Assembly (NCBI GenBank): GCA_963969345.1
Contig: OZ017766.1
Span: 7,626,001 to 7,690,000 of the forward strand
DNA from: Turbatrix aceti
Lineage: Eukaryota; Nematoda; Chromadorea; Rhabditida; Panagrolaimidae
Direction of reading: 5' to 3'
Length of the DNA: 64,000 nucleotides
A program made the translations under genes and the position numbers. The notes under the pieces are model-generated. The model made no database searches. It was not told where the DNA came from and saw only the letters and a list, made by a program, of their open reading frames with translations. Every line of letters starts with the position of its first letter. Position 1 is the stretch's first letter. Below, one piece after another: positions 33,501 through 43,233 of the stretch.

Positions 33501-33627
33501 CCGGGGACAGAGGATTTCGGGCACTTCACAGTACAAAACACTGAAGCCTCGATGGACTCCGGGATACGACGATCGACAGATGAAACAGAACCAGCGAAGG
33601 CGACAAAATTACAAGTCTCGTCGGTAG
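27342..33627 (+). CDS. NOA1, mitochondrial circularly permuted GTPase (YqeH/RbgA-like)
   Basis: Exons 27342-27592, 28163-28874, 31166-31864 and 32830-33627 give 819 residues, with all junctions in frame. NOA1 is a GTPase needed for mitochondrial ribosome assembly. The N-terminus MSSRLLASSRTLAHWITTF is basic and acid-free, a good mitochondrial presequence. A zinc site follows (CIGCGAHLHC ... ELCRRCYMLKKHDF). The GTPase motifs come in permuted order: G4 VIGNKVDLLP, G5 LASAKTGYG, G1 VGCTNAGKSTLFN, then G3 CYDTPGTVSQ, which defines this family. An in-frame stop at 27327-27329 makes 27342 the first possible start. Exon 1 lies mostly inside PIG-P, in a different frame. Intron 2 (2.3 kb) contains a whole minus-strand gene. 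The family call is firm; the start is well supported but needs transcripts. Confidence 0.9.
29332..30054 (-). CDS. Secreted protein of N-glycosylation-rich 13-residue repeats, copy 1
   Basis: 240 residues in one exon, nested in NOA1 intron 2 on the opposite strand. A signal peptide, MNPVLSYLLLLAFFLCLVNT, precedes a short Cys-rich segment (CTACSNNNDCDENCVCVILL, then CVCP). Next come about twelve 13-residue units of the form (W/L/R)DSP(S/R/K)DFQ(V/G)NITG, and an end NARGFPQLLPNSPQNS. Every unit has an NIT glycosylation sequon. Residue changes sit at three fixed places and the DNA unit is 39 bp. No known family. It is probably secreted and heavily glycosylated, perhaps a surface or cuticle protein, which is inference. 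A TATA-like sequence lies about 90 bases upstream of the ATG. An inverted copy at 34325 has 17 units. Confidence 0.65.
   Translation of the reverse strand: MNPVLSYLLLLAFFLCLVNTCTACSNNNDCDENCVCVILLCVCPVLRRWDSPSDFQMNITGWDSPSDFQGNITGNPRGFPQLLPNSPQNSPRDFQVNITGWDSPRDFQGNITGLDSPRDFQVNITGRDSPRDFQVNITGLDSPSDFQVNITGWDSPKDFQVNITGRDSPKDFQVNITGWDSPKDFQVNITGLDSPRDFQVNITGRDSPSDFQGNITGNARGFPQLLPNSPQNSPGNTQKI
30143..30148 (-). promoter_or_regulatory. TATA box of the repeat-protein gene, copy 1
   Basis: TATAAG read on the minus strand, in CCGGGGCATATAAGCACAC, about 90 bases upstream of the start at 30054. It is conserved in the inverted copy. Confidence 0.55.
31917..32180. repeat. Foldback in NOA1 intron 3
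   Basis: TTTCAAATCGAATGGGGGTA at its left is mirrored by TACCCCAATTCGGTTTGAAA at its right. The A/T-rich middle is itself nearly self-complementary. About 260 bp, non-coding. Confidence 0.75.
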
Positions 33628-34231
33628 AGGTGTACTGTAGATTTGTTGATTTTTTGTATTGAATGGTTAATATAAATAAATGATTTATTAGGACGCAGGA
33701 TTTTTTTTGGGGCAAAAAATGGAAAAAAAAGATTTTTAGAAAAAATATAAAAAAAATAAAAAAAAATTTTTTTAGACCGAAAAGTGCAAAATTTATTTTT
33801 AAAAAACGCAAAAAGACAGTTAATTTGGTATTTTTTTAATACAATTAATACTTTTTGTTTTAGAAAAACATCAAAAGTATAATATTTAGTAATTTTTCAG
33901 ATCTTTGGTGTCGAAAAATTTTTTCTACTGATTCGGGACAAAAGTTAGTTCTGAGTTTAAAAAAAACTATTTTATTTGAATTTGATATTAAAAAAGTGTA
34001 TGGCTGTTATGATATTGGTGAATGCATTTTTTTACATTTTTTACGATAACGCTGATTTTTCTATTGTTTTTGTGATAAATGAAAAAAAACGTGAGTCAAC
34101 AGAATTTTTAAGAGCAGAAAAAATTTTTAGATTCCGCACAATGAAAAAATAGAATTTAGGGGTGTGTGTGTGTGGCAGATTTGACGTCGTTGACAGTTTT
34201 GGCGTTGTTGCCCCGCCTAAACTCCGGGGCA

Positions 34232-34237
34232 TATAAG
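34232..34237 (+). promoter_or_regulatory. TATA box of the repeat-protein gene, copy 2
   Basis: TATAAG in CCGGGGCATATAAGCACAC, 88 bases upstream of the ATG at 34325. Confidence 0.55.
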
Positions 34238-34324
34238 CACACACGCATTGCCCCACAAAATCATAACCTGCATTGAATCCAGCAGCGTCCTCAATCAACC
34301 ACCAAACCGATCGTTCCAACAACA

Positions 34325-35197
34325 ATGAATCCGGTACTCAGCTACCTTCTCCTTTTGGCCTTCTTCTTGTGCCTGGTCAACACCTGTACGGCATGCAGTA
34401 ATAATAATGACTGTGACGAAAATTGTGTTTGTGTTATTTTATTGTGCGTGTGTCCAGTGTTGCGGAGATGGGATTCCCCGAGAGATTTCCAGGTGAATAT
34501 TACCGGGCGGGATTCCCCGAGAGATTTCCAGGGGAATATTACCGGATTGGATTCCCCGAGTGATTTTCAGGTGAATATTACCGGGCGGGATTCCCCGAGT
34601 GACTTCCAGGTGAATATTACCGGATTGGATTCCCCGAGAGATTTCCAGGGGAATATTACCGGATTGGATTCCCCGAGTGATTTCCAGGGGAATATTACCG
34701 GATGGGATTCCCCGAGAGATTTCCAGGTGAATATTACCGGGCGGGATTCCCCGAGTGACTTCCAGGTGAATATTACCGGATTGGATTCCCCGAGAGATTT
34801 CCAGGGGAATATTACCGGATTGGATTCCCCGAGTGATTTCCAGGGGAATATTACCGGATTGGATTCCCCGAGTGATTTCCAGGTGAATATTACCGGGCGG
34901 GATTCCCCGAGTGACTTCCAGGTGAATATTACCGGATTGGATTCCCCGAGAGATTTCCAGGGGAATATTACCGGATTGGATTCCCCGAGTGATTTCCAGG
35001 TGAATATTACCGGGCGGGATTCCCCGAAAGATTTCCAGGTGAATATTACCGGATGGGATTCCCCGAGTGATTTCCAGGTGAATATTACCGGATGGGATTC
35101 CCCGAGAGATTTCCAGGGGAATATTACCGGGAATCCTCGGGGATTCCCCCAACTTCTGCCAAATTTCCCGCAAAATTCCCCGGGAAACACCCAATAA
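34325..35197 (+). CDS. Secreted protein of N-glycosylation-rich 13-residue repeats, copy 2
   Basis: 290 residues, one exon. It has the same signal peptide, the same Cys-rich segment and the same C-terminus (NPRGFPQLLPNFPQNS) as the gene at 29332-30054, with 17 units instead of twelve. Units recur in higher-order blocks (for example WDSPRDFQVNITG followed by RDSPSDFQVNITG, then LDSPRDFQGNITG), which points to unequal crossing-over. Because the unit is 39 bp, other frames on both strands are also open across the array (34439-35287 and 34567-35190 minus). The sense frame is preferred because only it has a signal peptide, a TATA box and regular sequons. No known family. Confidence 0.67.
   Translation: MNPVLSYLLLLAFFLCLVNTCTACSNNNDCDENCVCVILLCVCPVLRRWDSPRDFQVNITGRDSPRDFQGNITGLDSPSDFQVNITGRDSPSDFQVNITGLDSPRDFQGNITGLDSPSDFQGNITGWDSPRDFQVNITGRDSPSDFQVNITGLDSPRDFQGNITGLDSPSDFQGNITGLDSPSDFQVNITGRDSPSDFQVNITGLDSPRDFQGNITGLDSPSDFQVNITGRDSPKDFQVNITGWDSPSDFQVNITGWDSPRDFQGNITGNPRGFPQLLPNFPQNSPGNTQ
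34470..35130 (+). repeat. 39-bp tandem repeat array
   Basis: Seventeen units of about 39 bp containing GATTCCCCGAGNGATTTCCA and GGGAATATTACCGG. Variation is confined to a few positions. The matching minus-strand array is at 29400-29925. Confidence 0.9.
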
Positions 35198-35455
35198 ATT
35201 TAAGAAAAGTAAAAGGAAGTGATTATTTCTTTTGAGGTTTGCCCCCGGGGCTTCAAGTTTCGCTTTATTGTAAAAGTTGGGGTGCAATTTTAATGATTCT
35301 TAATAAATAAATAGTTTTTGGTGTGGTTTGTCCTCTCAAGTAAAAACCTTCTTGCTTATCCCCAAGAACTTGTGTTGCGTAATTCGTTTGCCTGATTTTA
35401 AAAAAGCTAAAATAAATAAATACATGTGAAGCCTGCGATGATGAAAACAAGGTAA

Positions 35456-35635
35456 AACAATTTTAATTAAAAGTTTGAATGAAAGGGGGTATCACTGAAA
35501 TCTCGAATATCTTTAGTCCTGAGTTTTGTTAGTTTATGATAAAAAAAATCCACGAGAAAAAAAGTGTATTTTACTTCAAAAAATGTCATTTTTACATTTT
35601 TAAAATTTTATTTTCCGTAAATTTACCTATTCTTA
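35456..35635. other. A/T-rich spacer
   Basis: Nothing recognised between the inverted duplication and the foldback element FB1. Confidence 0.4.
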
Positions 35636-36994
35636 TTAAGAGACAGTCCACGACAGGATTTCGGAATAAGGGGGAGAGCCCGACAAGGCTTTTTTACAAC
35701 TTCAAATGTTTTAAGCCAGAATTGTTCCCCACCCCTAAAAACCTCTAAATCACCGATGCACAGATTTTTAAACACATCGGATTCTGTAGTTTTGGCTTCT
35801 GGAAGTTTTTGACAAAAATCGATGCCACGAGCTTCGCTATAGTGGAAAAATGCTGAAAATTTTATGAGAGGGGTTTTGAGGGACGGGGAACACGAAGTCG
35901 TACTCAGATAATTTTTATCGTTACGGTAATTGCTGATTACCGTATAAAATGTGTGGTTTTTTGGTCACCACTGGCGGGGTTCTCCGAGGGGAGTACATTG
36001 TGATAGCACATCTTGTAGCCCGTGTTTCGGCGCTTCGAATGACGTAACACACGAGAAAAAGGAGTGACCGGAAAGCGGTCATCCATGGGCTTTTATGGCG
36101 CGCACTCAAGAAAACGCGCGCGATCAGCTTCTTTTTCTCTTCAAACAAGCTTGCGCGCGCAAAAAAGGAGTCATGTTCAAAAAAAGGCCCTGAAGCCAGT
36201 TTTTGTTTTGTACATCCACGGTCACTTTGGTAGGCTTTGGCATGTCCCAGATATAACTTTAAGCCACGTGCACCTTTTATCGGATCATTTTGCACAAAGT
36301 TACAACGTTTGAAAGTTTCATGTTTTTTTCAATGCCTGTGGCGATGCCCAATATTGTCAGATAAAAAGCCTGAAAAGCTAGAATCAATCTTTGGGACATG
36401 CTAAAGTCTACCAAAGTGACCGCGAGCATAAAAAACAGAAATTGGCTTCAGGGCCTTTTTTTGAACATGACACCGTGAATGCGCGCGCACGCTCTTTTTT
36501 TGTCACTTGAAGCGAAATTGTGCGCGTTTTCTTGAGTGCGCGCCATAAAAGCCCATGGATGACCGTTTTCCGGTCACTCCTTTTTTTCGTGTGTTACGTC
36601 ATTCGAAGCGCCGAAACACGGGCTACAATATATGCTATCACAATGTACTCCCCTCGGAGAACCCCGCCAGTGGTGACCAAAAAACCACACATTTTATACG
36701 GTAATCAGCATTTACTGTAACGATAAAAAATATCTGAGTACGACTTCGTGTTCCCTGTCCCTCAAAACCCCTCTCATAAAATTTTCAGCGTTTTTCCTCT
36801 ATAGCGAAGCTCGTGGCATCGATTTTTGTCAAAACCTTTCAGAAGCCAAAACTACAGAATCCGATGTGTTTAAAAATCTGTGCATCGGTGATTTAGAGGT
36901 TTTTAGGGATGGGGAACAATTCTGGCTTAAAACATTTGAAGTTGTAAAAAAGCCTTGTCGGCCGTCCGAAATCCTGTCGTGGACTGCCTCTTAA
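35636..36994. mobile_element. Foldback element FB1, copy 1 (1.36 kb)
   Basis: Two arms of about 650 bp read as reverse complements from the tips (TTAAGAGACAGTCCACGAC and GTCGTGGACTGCCTCTTAA) to the centre near 36330. The arms include GCCACGAGCTTCGCTATAG, ACTCCCCTCGGAGAACCCC or its near copy, and TTCGAAGCGCCGAAACACGG. The tips carry TTAA, which may be a target duplication. No transposase; the open frames are arm sequence read through. A related element is at 61476-62421. Confidence 0.85.
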
Positions 36995-38840
36995 ATTTAC
37001 AAATTTTTTTACAATGGTAAAAATTTTAGAACAAAAAAGTAGAAAAAAATAATAAATAACAATAAATCCATGGTTTGAGATTTGTTTTCCGATTGTTTTC
37101 TGGCACTCATAGGACTTTTTTTTGATGTCTGTTCTTCTCCAAGCTCAAGTTCATCAACATCAAAATAATTCTTATTTTGGCATCGAACGCCTCCAAATCT
37201 GGACGATTGCACCCAAATGACGCTACTTATCGGCTGGGTGTTGTTTGCAGACTCGAAAACTATAAACGTTTAGAGTTTCACAGTTCGCGAGCTTGGTTGA
37301 CTACAATTACGCACATGTGTGCTATTATCTTGTTTATCTCCTTTTCTTTTTCATCGTCGACGTCTTCGGCGTGCTGTCTGCGTGAAGTTCACGGGTACAT
37401 ACATACATTTTTATCCTCATTTGCAAGTTAAATAAATTTCCCTCCGGCTTGCAGATCTACAGAACCCCTGGGACATCGGTCAACTCTTGTACCGTCGTTT
37501 TTTGCTAAAATATTTATTCAGGCACTTGTTTTTGCATACAGAGATCTTTTAGATGATGAAAAATAGATTTGGCACTGAAACATACAAATAAATGTGTGAT
37601 AAGAAACAAATTTAAACAAATTGGGAACGGCGCGCCTATTTTTGAGATTATTATCATACATATTAAAGCAGAATGAATTATTCTTAGAAAGTTGGACGGC
37701 AATGATGTAATGTGGAACACACACAACTTGAAGGCGGCATAATTGCATTACAGATTTATAAATACATAACACTTCGCAGAACTTTATTCAATAAAAAATG
37801 GACACCTAAATAAGAATTGAACGTATCTGACAAGGGTTTTGTATTAGGAAATGTTCTGAAATTTTTTTTTTTTTTTCATGTGGGTTTTAGAACGAAAATT
37901 TTGTACTGTAAAATGTAGGAAATCGTTTTTTTATGTTTTGGACGATTTTTGGAACTCTATTTAGCTACGGTATTTCCAAAGCCAAAGTTGATATTAATTG
38001 AGCGACGTGATTAATAATTTTGTAAACATAATAAAAAAAAATTGGGGTTGCCATTATTGAAAAAAAATGTTGAAACAAATGTTGTCAATGAAATTTTTTG
38101 GAAAGCAATTTTCAAAAATTTTTTAAATTTGGTTAAATATTTACTTTTCTAGGATTTTTTGGAAATACCGTGGGTTTTTAGCTGCATGCTAAAAATTGTC
38201 AAAAAAATTTCATAATTTTTTAAATATTCCCTGACACATTCCTTTGTGAATGCGAAATGATTTTCTGGCAACATTCCACATCGGACCCTAGAAAACATTT
38301 TGCATCCCTTGTTTCGAAGTCCTGGTTCGGAAGTTGACGTAACAAATTAGCAACATTGTCACAACTTCTTCATCTGCTAATTTGTCAATGCCGTCAGTAA
38401 TTTTAAAAAATATTTCTTCAACGAACTGGGTTGGGTACAAAGTTTCGATGCGCGTTTCTTGCTATGGCAAACTTTTTTTTTCTTTTTTTCTGTCTGTTTT
38501 ACATTTTCTTTGTCTTTTTGGCGTTATTTTTTCCTGCCCAGAAGCAGACAATATTTTTTTCTGCTCTGCAAGGAAATAAGATGATTCGAGCCAGCGAACC
38601 TGGCGTTCACTGGAGTGCAAATTTTGCAGACATTGGATTTTGTGTATCCGGGTTTGGTTTTGTGGTACGTCTTACAGGATCCGCCGGAAGTCGAACGAAA
38701 CGAAAAACAAACAGAAAACCGAGAGGGGAGGAAATGTCTGTGATTTGTGTCTGGTTGGGAAAATTTCGACAAACAAGTTTATCCAAAAGTTGAAAATTAA
38801 AGTTTTCTGGTTTTTTTCAATTTTTTTTTGGGGTTTGCAT

Positions 38841-39300
38841 CAGGGATAGACAAACGTTTGTGTTCGTTTGCGAACAAATTCAAATTTTTGCATTCGTGTT
38901 CGTTCGCAAACAGATTTGCTTTGTTCGAGTTTGTTCGCGAACAAAGATAAATTTTCCAAACAGATAAAACGAACAAAAATTTATGTAAAATCAGTTTAAT
39001 GGTGCCGAAATTGATGTTATTTTTCCAAAAATGACAAATAGTGTCAATTGCCTTCGGCAATAAAAAGTGTAGGAAAACTGTCACCAAAAACGTGAAAACG
39101 CATAATACCGAAGTTTACGTTTTTATGCCCAGTTTGGACAAAATTTTGTATAAAATATGCTAAAAATCTATTCGTTGTTCGTTCGCGTTCGTTCGCGAAC
39201 ACTGACAAAAATGTTTGCGTTTGTTCGATTTTTCGAACAAAATTAACAAAATGTTCGTGTTTGTTTGTGAACAAAAAAAACTGTTGTTCGCCCATTCCTG
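38841..39300. mobile_element. hAT-type MITE, copy 2
   Basis: Starts CAGGGATAGAC and ends TTCGCCCATTCCTG. It is flanked by GTTTGCAT (38833-38840) and GTTTGCAC (39301-39308), an 8-bp target duplication with one change. The core has CAATTGCCTTCGGCAATAAA and many GTTCGCGAAC words. Non-coding. Confidence 0.85.
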
Positions 39301-40373
39301 GTTTGCACGGTGCTTTGCATCTTGAAAACTTGGAAGCCGATCTATTGCCTTTTTTTTTAATTTTTGACCGGGCTAAAATTTAGTTTTACGATTTTGTTTT
39401 AAATTAAAACCATGTGTAACCAAAATTACACATGCTGCGCCCATATTTTTTTTGCACAATTGCTTTTTGTTTGCGTGCCTTGCTTAAGAAAACTGCAGGT
39501 GACAATTATCTAGATGAACGGCAAACGGGCAAACAAACATCTTACGTTTTTTTTTGGTATAAAACAGTGCAGCTGTGTTTTCTTCCAACTTCTGGTCCTA
39601 ATTTTCATTCGTCAAAGGGAAGAGGCGGTCTAATCCTAATCTATGTATGTGTAAAAAAAGTTGAATAGTTTTGCAGAAGCTTTTATAGTTAATCTTGTGG
39701 TTTGCGCTGGCGTATGTATGTATATCGTCGTGGCAACAATGTCGTGTTTCATTTATTTGTGGGCAGATGAATAAATAAATGATGCCACGATTTTTAATCG
39801 GCATTCGGCATTTTTTTTTCAAAAAGGTTGCCGTTTTTGAAGTTGAATTTATTTTCATTGTGTTTTGGGTTTCTATGACGGCACAAAAAAATGATTGTGT
39901 CATGCTGATCAAAAATTTCGTCTTCAAATGTCTAAAAAATTATTTAGGATTTTTATGTGCCAGTCTACTTCCTTCCTTTTAAATAAAATAAAAAAGTAGG
40001 CGGAAGTCTTTGATCTCGACAAAAAAATGACCATCTTGAACGTCATAATTTTTTATATTTGTTAAAATTAAAATTTTTCCGTTTCGTTAAGCATGAGTAT
40101 CAGATAAATGCACCGAACACGCCTTAATTAGCCAGTAGGTAGCTTGTATTCTGGGAACGCGATTTGATGAGTTCCGAGTTCCTTTTAGCAGCGGTGGTGC
40201 GTGAGTTTAGCGCATGAATTATGCATATATATTTATGTAGCTCCTGTCAAAAAAATTTAGGAGAGGGGATAAACATCGTCCCGAGGGGGGGACTACTGAT
40301 TGTTCATTCAAATGACCTCGAAGAATAATTTTTTTTGGTCATTTGGCCAAATTTTGAAGGTCATGGTCGGCAG

Positions 40374-40812
40374 CAGGGATGGGTGAACGCTCGTGTTCGT
40401 TCGAGTTCGCTTCGCGAACAAATTCAAATTATTGCGTTTGCGTTTGTTCGAGTTTGTTCGCGAACACAGATAAATTTTCCGACCGATAAAGTGAACAAAA
40501 ATTAGGTAAAATCAGTTTAATGGTGCCGAAATTGATGTTATTTTTCCAAAAATGGCAAATAGTGTCAATTGCCTTCGGCAATAAAAAGTGTAGGAAAACT
40601 GTCACCAAAAACGTGAAAACGCATAGTACCGAAGTTTACGTTTTTATGCCCAGTTTGGACAAAATTTTGTATAAAATATGCAAAAAATCTGTTCGTTGTT
40701 CGTTCGTGTTCGTTCGCGAACACTGACAAAAATGTTCGCGTTCGTTCGGTTTTTCGAACAAAATTAACAAAATGTTCGTGTTCGTTTGAGAACAAAAAAA
40801 ACCGGCGGTTTG
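40374..40812. mobile_element. hAT-type MITE, copy 3
   Basis: Starts CAGGGATGGGTGAACG and matches copies 2 and 4 through most of its length. The right end is damaged (AACCGGCGGTTTGCG), so the target duplication is not visible there. Confidence 0.75.
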
Positions 40813-41337
40813 CGACGATTTTTGTTCAAAAAATGGCATTTGTAAATATGCTTCTTACTTCCAACAATTTTAAATTTTGAAACAAAAAAAGTTTGAAGCG
40901 CGAGTAAAACACGGTAGTTTGTTCGTGTGTGTGATTAATTGAATGAATGTATTTCGCTTAAAAATTCAATTAAGACCACGACCACGACCACCACCTCCTT
41001 GTCGTTTTGACGACTGGCTGGGGTGTAAAAAAGCGCTGCATTCATTCTTTTCACATTTGCACAGTTGCACTTTTCAGCCAATGGCGCTCTTGTCTTGTCT
41101 GGGGTTCGTCCACGATTTCTTCCGAGTTGTCCAAGAATCACCGTTTCCTGGGGAAATTTTTGGACAACTTCTCAGACTTCCGCTTGGCTGCGTGCCGTCT
41201 CCTTGTCTCATCTTTCCCCCCAGGAAGCGCCTATTCACCCTCAATGTCATTGTCTTTTCCGGTAGCGACACAACATTGTTGTCCGTGCTCTCCACACCCG
41301 GGTCTTTCTCCGGGTCTCCGGGTTAAGCAATTGGGGC

Positions 41338-41344
41338 TATAAAA
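41338..41344 (+). promoter_or_regulatory. TATA-box-like sequence
   Basis: GGGGCTATAAAAGTC in a GC-richer stretch after CCGGGTCTCCGGGTT. It would suit a plus-strand promoter, possibly for the neuropeptide gene 1.3 kb downstream through an untranslated first exon. The link is inference. Confidence 0.3.
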
Positions 41345-42665
41345 GTCATTAATAGCCTGCCGAGGTCGGGAAGAGGACAACCAACGATTTATCGAGCTTT
41401 GTCGTATTTAAAATCCTCATTTTGCCGAGGACCACATTTTTTTTTGTTTTAACTGCTGATTTTTAGCTTTTTTTGCCGATGTGAAAAAATTTTTGTTTTG
41501 CTCAAAAAATTACGGTAGAACGTAGTATGTATGTATTTTTAGATAAAAATAGATATTTATGATTTTTGGTTATATTTATACAATCATGTTTGTCACTTTT
41601 CACATTCGACCAAACTCTAAATTCAGGTTATTAGATAAAGCCTCGTTCTAATTTGTTATTTTTGTTCGATGTCATGCGGAGCAAAGTGACTCGTAATCAC
41701 GTCAACCATGGTCATGGCAGATGGTGCGAGTGAGGGTGTACGTCACTTTATAGGTGACAGGTTCAAAAAAAGGGACTAAAACGGACTTGAAGGAGCTAAA
41801 CATCGAAACTGTCAATTTTTGAAATCCCTGGTGTACTTTTGCGGGTCAAAGGATCAATTCTGGGAACTCGGTGTAAAAATTTGTTTTGATGCTAAAAAAA
41901 GTGGATAAATGCTCTAGAATGAATAATTCCCGGCAGGAAGGTGTCTGTCTGTGTTTATTTTATTTCTGCGCTCGAAAAATAATTGGCACCAGCTTTTGTC
42001 GGGGAGAAAATTTGTAAGAATCGGGGAAATCAACGACCGAGACGACGACAGAGAAAAAAAAATGTCGTCAACAAGCGGTTCGGTGCCTCTGTACTCCGAA
42101 TGCCATGGCACGGCACAATCCCTGCGTGTGGGTGTCAGGCATCAATCTCAATTTGCATCTTTTATCATTACGTGGATGCTAAAAGCTTACCCCTCCTCTG
42201 CAACTCGGTGATATGGACGGGGTGCTAACATAGCAAGTAATTTGATTGTTAACACTTCGTCTTTTGAATGTTTGAGAGACGGCACAACGCAACCAACGAC
42301 CTTCGGCGCCATTCCGTCGTCACCAACAAACAACCCGGGTATATACACAGATATATTAGGCCTCCAGCCCTCGTTCCGACATTCCTGACTACATCGAAGG
42401 TCGCTGCCCGCCTATTTTGCCCTCAGGCCGGTGTCGAGACCGTACAAATACATAGCAAACTATGGCGCTATGCCAGTCGAAAGGGCTGGGCTGCTCTGTG
42501 CTTGCAAAATTTGTGATTCGTGAAATGATTTCCTTTTTTTTTTGTTGTTGTTCCCAATGGGATTCTCTGACGTGAAACTGCTCACAGGTGAATGAATGAA
42601 TGAATGAATGACTGACTGTTTTTCAGGAATTGACGCCGCTTGATCCCTAGACGCTGTGGTACACG

Positions 42666-43233
42666 ATGAACGCTACGGTCTACTCCCTGCTGCTCTGTGC
42701 TTTGGCTGCCCTGGTTCTGACCCAAGAAGTAAGTTTTTTAATTTTTTTTGTACTCCCCACAAAATTAAAAAAAAAAGAAAAAAAAAGAAAAAAAAGGAAA
42801 AAAAAAAGAAAAAAAAGTAAAAAAGGAAAAAAAAAGAAAAAAAGAAAAAAAAAGAAAAAAAAATGGAAAAAAAAAGAAAAAAATTTTAAAAAATGAAAGA
42901 AACGAAATAAATTAAAGAAATTAAAAAAAAAACGAAAAAAACAAAAAAATGATTGAAACAAAAAAAAAATTAGAAAAGTTTATTTCAATTTTTTTTCAGC
43001 TCTCGGATGACATCACCGGACCCCTGGACAAGCGCTACCGACAATTCGCCTTCGCCAAGCGATTTGCCTTTAACGGCCCCTCCAGAGCATTCGCGTTCGC
43101 GAAGCGCTCTGCCGCGGAGCCAGATGAGGCGATCGAGACTGAAAAGAGGTACCCATCGCGATTCGCCTTCGCCAAGCGTTCCCCCTACCGGTCGTTTGCG
43201 TTCGCCAAGCGGGGCTACTCGGCATTCGCGTAA
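42666..43233 (+). CDS. FAFA-type neuropeptide precursor (NLP-20-like)
   Basis: Exons 42666-42728 and 43000-43233 give 98 residues. A signal peptide, MNATVYSLLLCALAALVLTQ, is followed by a spacer and peptides separated by Lys-Arg sites. In order they are YRQFAFA, FAFNGPSRAFAFA, SAAEPDEAIETE (acidic spacer), YPSRFAFA, SPYRSFAFA and GYSAFA at the C-terminus. None ends in Gly before KR, so they would not be amidated. C. elegans NLP-20 also releases unamidated peptides ending in FAFA or SFA, which makes this the closest known type. The precursor would be processed in the regulated secretory pathway. The intron is a 200-bp A/G-rich low-complexity stretch. The neuropeptide call is firm; the NLP-20 relation rests on the FAFA ending. 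Confidence 0.85.
42768..42960 (+). repeat. A-rich low-complexity intron (AAAAAG-type)
   Basis: Runs of A broken by single G, inside the neuropeptide gene intron. The apparent Lys-rich frame here is not protein. Confidence 0.8.

Larger units (their letters stand above)
34000..35455 (+). repeat. Right arm of the inverted duplication
   Basis: Mirror image of 29065-30380, lying just downstream of NOA1. The arms are about 3.6 kb apart and enclose NOA1 exons 3 and 4. Confidence 0.92.
36995..42665. other. Gene-poor region with MITE copies
   Basis: No convincing gene. Frames such as 40943-41326 and 39598-39927 show no family features. The region holds a decayed FB2 fragment (37905-38240), two hAT-type MITEs, and GAATGAATGAATGAATGAAT microsatellite DNA near 42590. 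A TATA box lies at 41338. The GC-richer part 40940-41400 and 42000-42500 could be regulatory DNA of the neuropeptide gene. Confidence 0.45.

Noticed and set aside
36064..36720. Frames in the foldback FB1 (for example 36520-36720 plus and 35921-36295 minus)
   Set aside because: The same peptide arises from both mirrored arms, which shows that it is arm sequence and not an independent gene.
40943..41326. A 127-codon plus-strand frame with Pro/Phe-rich product
   Set aside because: Overlaps equally long frames in two other phases; no family resemblance and no splice context.
42768..42896. Lys-rich extension of the neuropeptide first exon
   Set aside because: It is the A-rich intron after a clear GTAAGT donor; the second exon joins in frame and supplies the peptides.
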